Assembly (NCBI GenBank): GCA_031178645.1 | Contig: JAPSIP010000097.1 | Coordinates: 1 to 6,174 of the forward strand | From: Paracoccus sp. (in: a-proteobacteria) | GTDB taxonomy: Bacteria > Pseudomonadota > Alphaproteobacteria > Rhodobacterales > Rhodobacteraceae | DNA length: 6,174 nt | Direction: 5' to 3' | Shown: positions 5,663-6,174 of the stretch, one piece after another | Numbering within the stretch: the stretch's first letter is position 1 | Layout of the letters: every line of letters starts with the position of its first letter | Notes under the pieces: model-generated | What the model saw: only the letters and a program-made list of their open reading frames with translations | Databases searched by the model: none | Told to the model about the DNA's origin: nothing | Position numbers and translations under genes: made by a program

Positions 5663-6174
5663 ACGCTGGCAGATTCAGCCCCGAGGCGGTGCGCCTGGAC
5701 GATGCGGCGCGGGCCGGCTGGCTTTACTATGTCGCGGGCAACACCCAGGACGAGATCGCGCGCAAGCTGGGCGTCAGCCGCCAATCCGCGCAGCGCCTGG
5801 TCGCGATGGCCGTCAGCGAAAAGCTGATAAAGGTCCGCGTCGATCACCCCATCGCCCGCTGCATGGACCTGGCCGAGGCCTTGGCGGATCGTTTCGGGCT
5901 GGCGTCTTGCGAGGTCGTCCCGTCGGATCCCGATGCCCCCGACCTGCTGACTGGCATCGCAATTGCCGCCGCGGTGGAACTGGAACGGGTGCTGAAATCG
6001 CCCGAACGGCGGGTCGTCAGCTTGGGCACGGGCCGGGCGCTGAAGGCAACGGTGGAACAACTGCCGCGCATGTCCTGCCCGCAGCACGTGGTGGTGTCCC
6101 GGCTGGGGAACATGATGCAGGACGGTTCGGCCTCGCCCTATAACGCGACGATCAGCCTGGCCGAACGGATCGGG
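5659..6174 (+). CDS. SorC/DeoR-family sugar-responsive transcriptional regulator, N-terminal 172 residues
   Basis: DNA-binding regulator whose C-terminal effector domain binds a sugar phosphate or polyol and controls a neighbouring catabolic operon. The frame from GTG 5659 stays open to the window end: 172 codons of a family that is usually about 310-330. A winged helix-turn-helix is seen at about residues 14-60, with ARAGWLYYVAGNTQDEIARK (17-36) and LGVSRQSAQRLV (37-48), typical of the SorC N-terminus. The start of the sugar-binding domain follows, with VVSLGTGRALKATVEQLP (119-136) and RLGNMMQDGSASPYNATISL (148-167), which match the ligand-site loops of SorC proteins linked to polyol transport in alphaproteobacteria. 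It overlaps the HAD gene by 4 bp, so it belongs to that operon. A role in polyol (sorbitol or mannitol type) uptake is inferred from resemblance; the decisive transporter genes lie outside the window. Confidence 0.9.
   Translation, partial: MNAGRFSPEAVRLDDAARAGWLYYVAGNTQDEIARKLGVSRQSAQRLVAMAVSEKLIKVRVDHPIARCMDLAEALADRFGLASCEVVPSDPDAPDLLTGIAIAAAVELERVLKSPERRVVSLGTGRALKATVEQLPRMSCPQHVVVSRLGNMMQDGSASPYNATISLAERIG

Noticed and set aside
1..6174. A wholly new biological system
   Set aside because: Six of the seven genes fall in well-known families with intact motifs and the pathway is standard xanthophyll synthesis; only the DUF2585 gene lacks a known function.

Overview
This 6.2 kb window is high-GC DNA carrying a carotenoid (zeaxanthin-type xanthophyll) gene cluster. 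It most resembles the clusters of pigmented Paracoccus and related Rhodobacterales (Alphaproteobacteria). The support is the crtY-crtI-crtB order with ATGA start/stop overlaps, CrtY and CrtB sequences close in style to those remembered from Paracoccus, a DUF2585 membrane protein typical of alphaproteobacteria, and a SorC-family sugar regulator. The genus is an inference; no search was run.

Layout from left to right. The minus strand carries the tail of a tight operon, read right to left: crtY (lycopene beta-cyclase, 3049 to 1862), crtI (phytoene desaturase, 1865 to 390) and crtB (phytoene synthase, from 393, cut by the left edge after 131 codons). Immediately upstream of crtY, facing the other way, is a plus-strand gene for a DUF2585 (UPF0314-type) multi-pass membrane protein (about 3078 to 3689). 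Its 3' end overlaps by 32 bp the 3' end of minus-strand crtX, a zeaxanthin glucosyltransferase (4875 to 3658). After a 112 bp divergent intergenic region come two overlapping plus-strand genes: a HAD-family sugar-phosphatase-like hydrolase (4988 to 5662) and a SorC/DeoR-family transcriptional regulator (from GTG 5659, cut by the right edge after 172 codons).

How the genes work together. CrtB condenses two geranylgeranyl diphosphates to phytoene, CrtI desaturates phytoene to lycopene, and CrtY cyclises lycopene to beta-carotene. A hydroxylase (CrtZ), not in this window, would make zeaxanthin, which CrtX would glucosylate to zeaxanthin mono- and diglucoside. crtE (GGPP synthase), crtZ and any crtW are absent here and must lie elsewhere if the pathway is complete. 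The HAD and SorC pair looks like the start of an unrelated sugar or polyol utilisation operon running off the right edge, so the crtX/HAD intergenic region probably marks the cluster boundary.

I see no RNA genes, insertion sequences, CRISPR arrays or large repeats. The pathway is well known. The less ordinary points are the reversed DUF2585 gene wedged between crtX and crtY, the crowded divergent start region of crtY and DUF2585, and an E-A-T variant of the usual E-D-T motif in CrtY.
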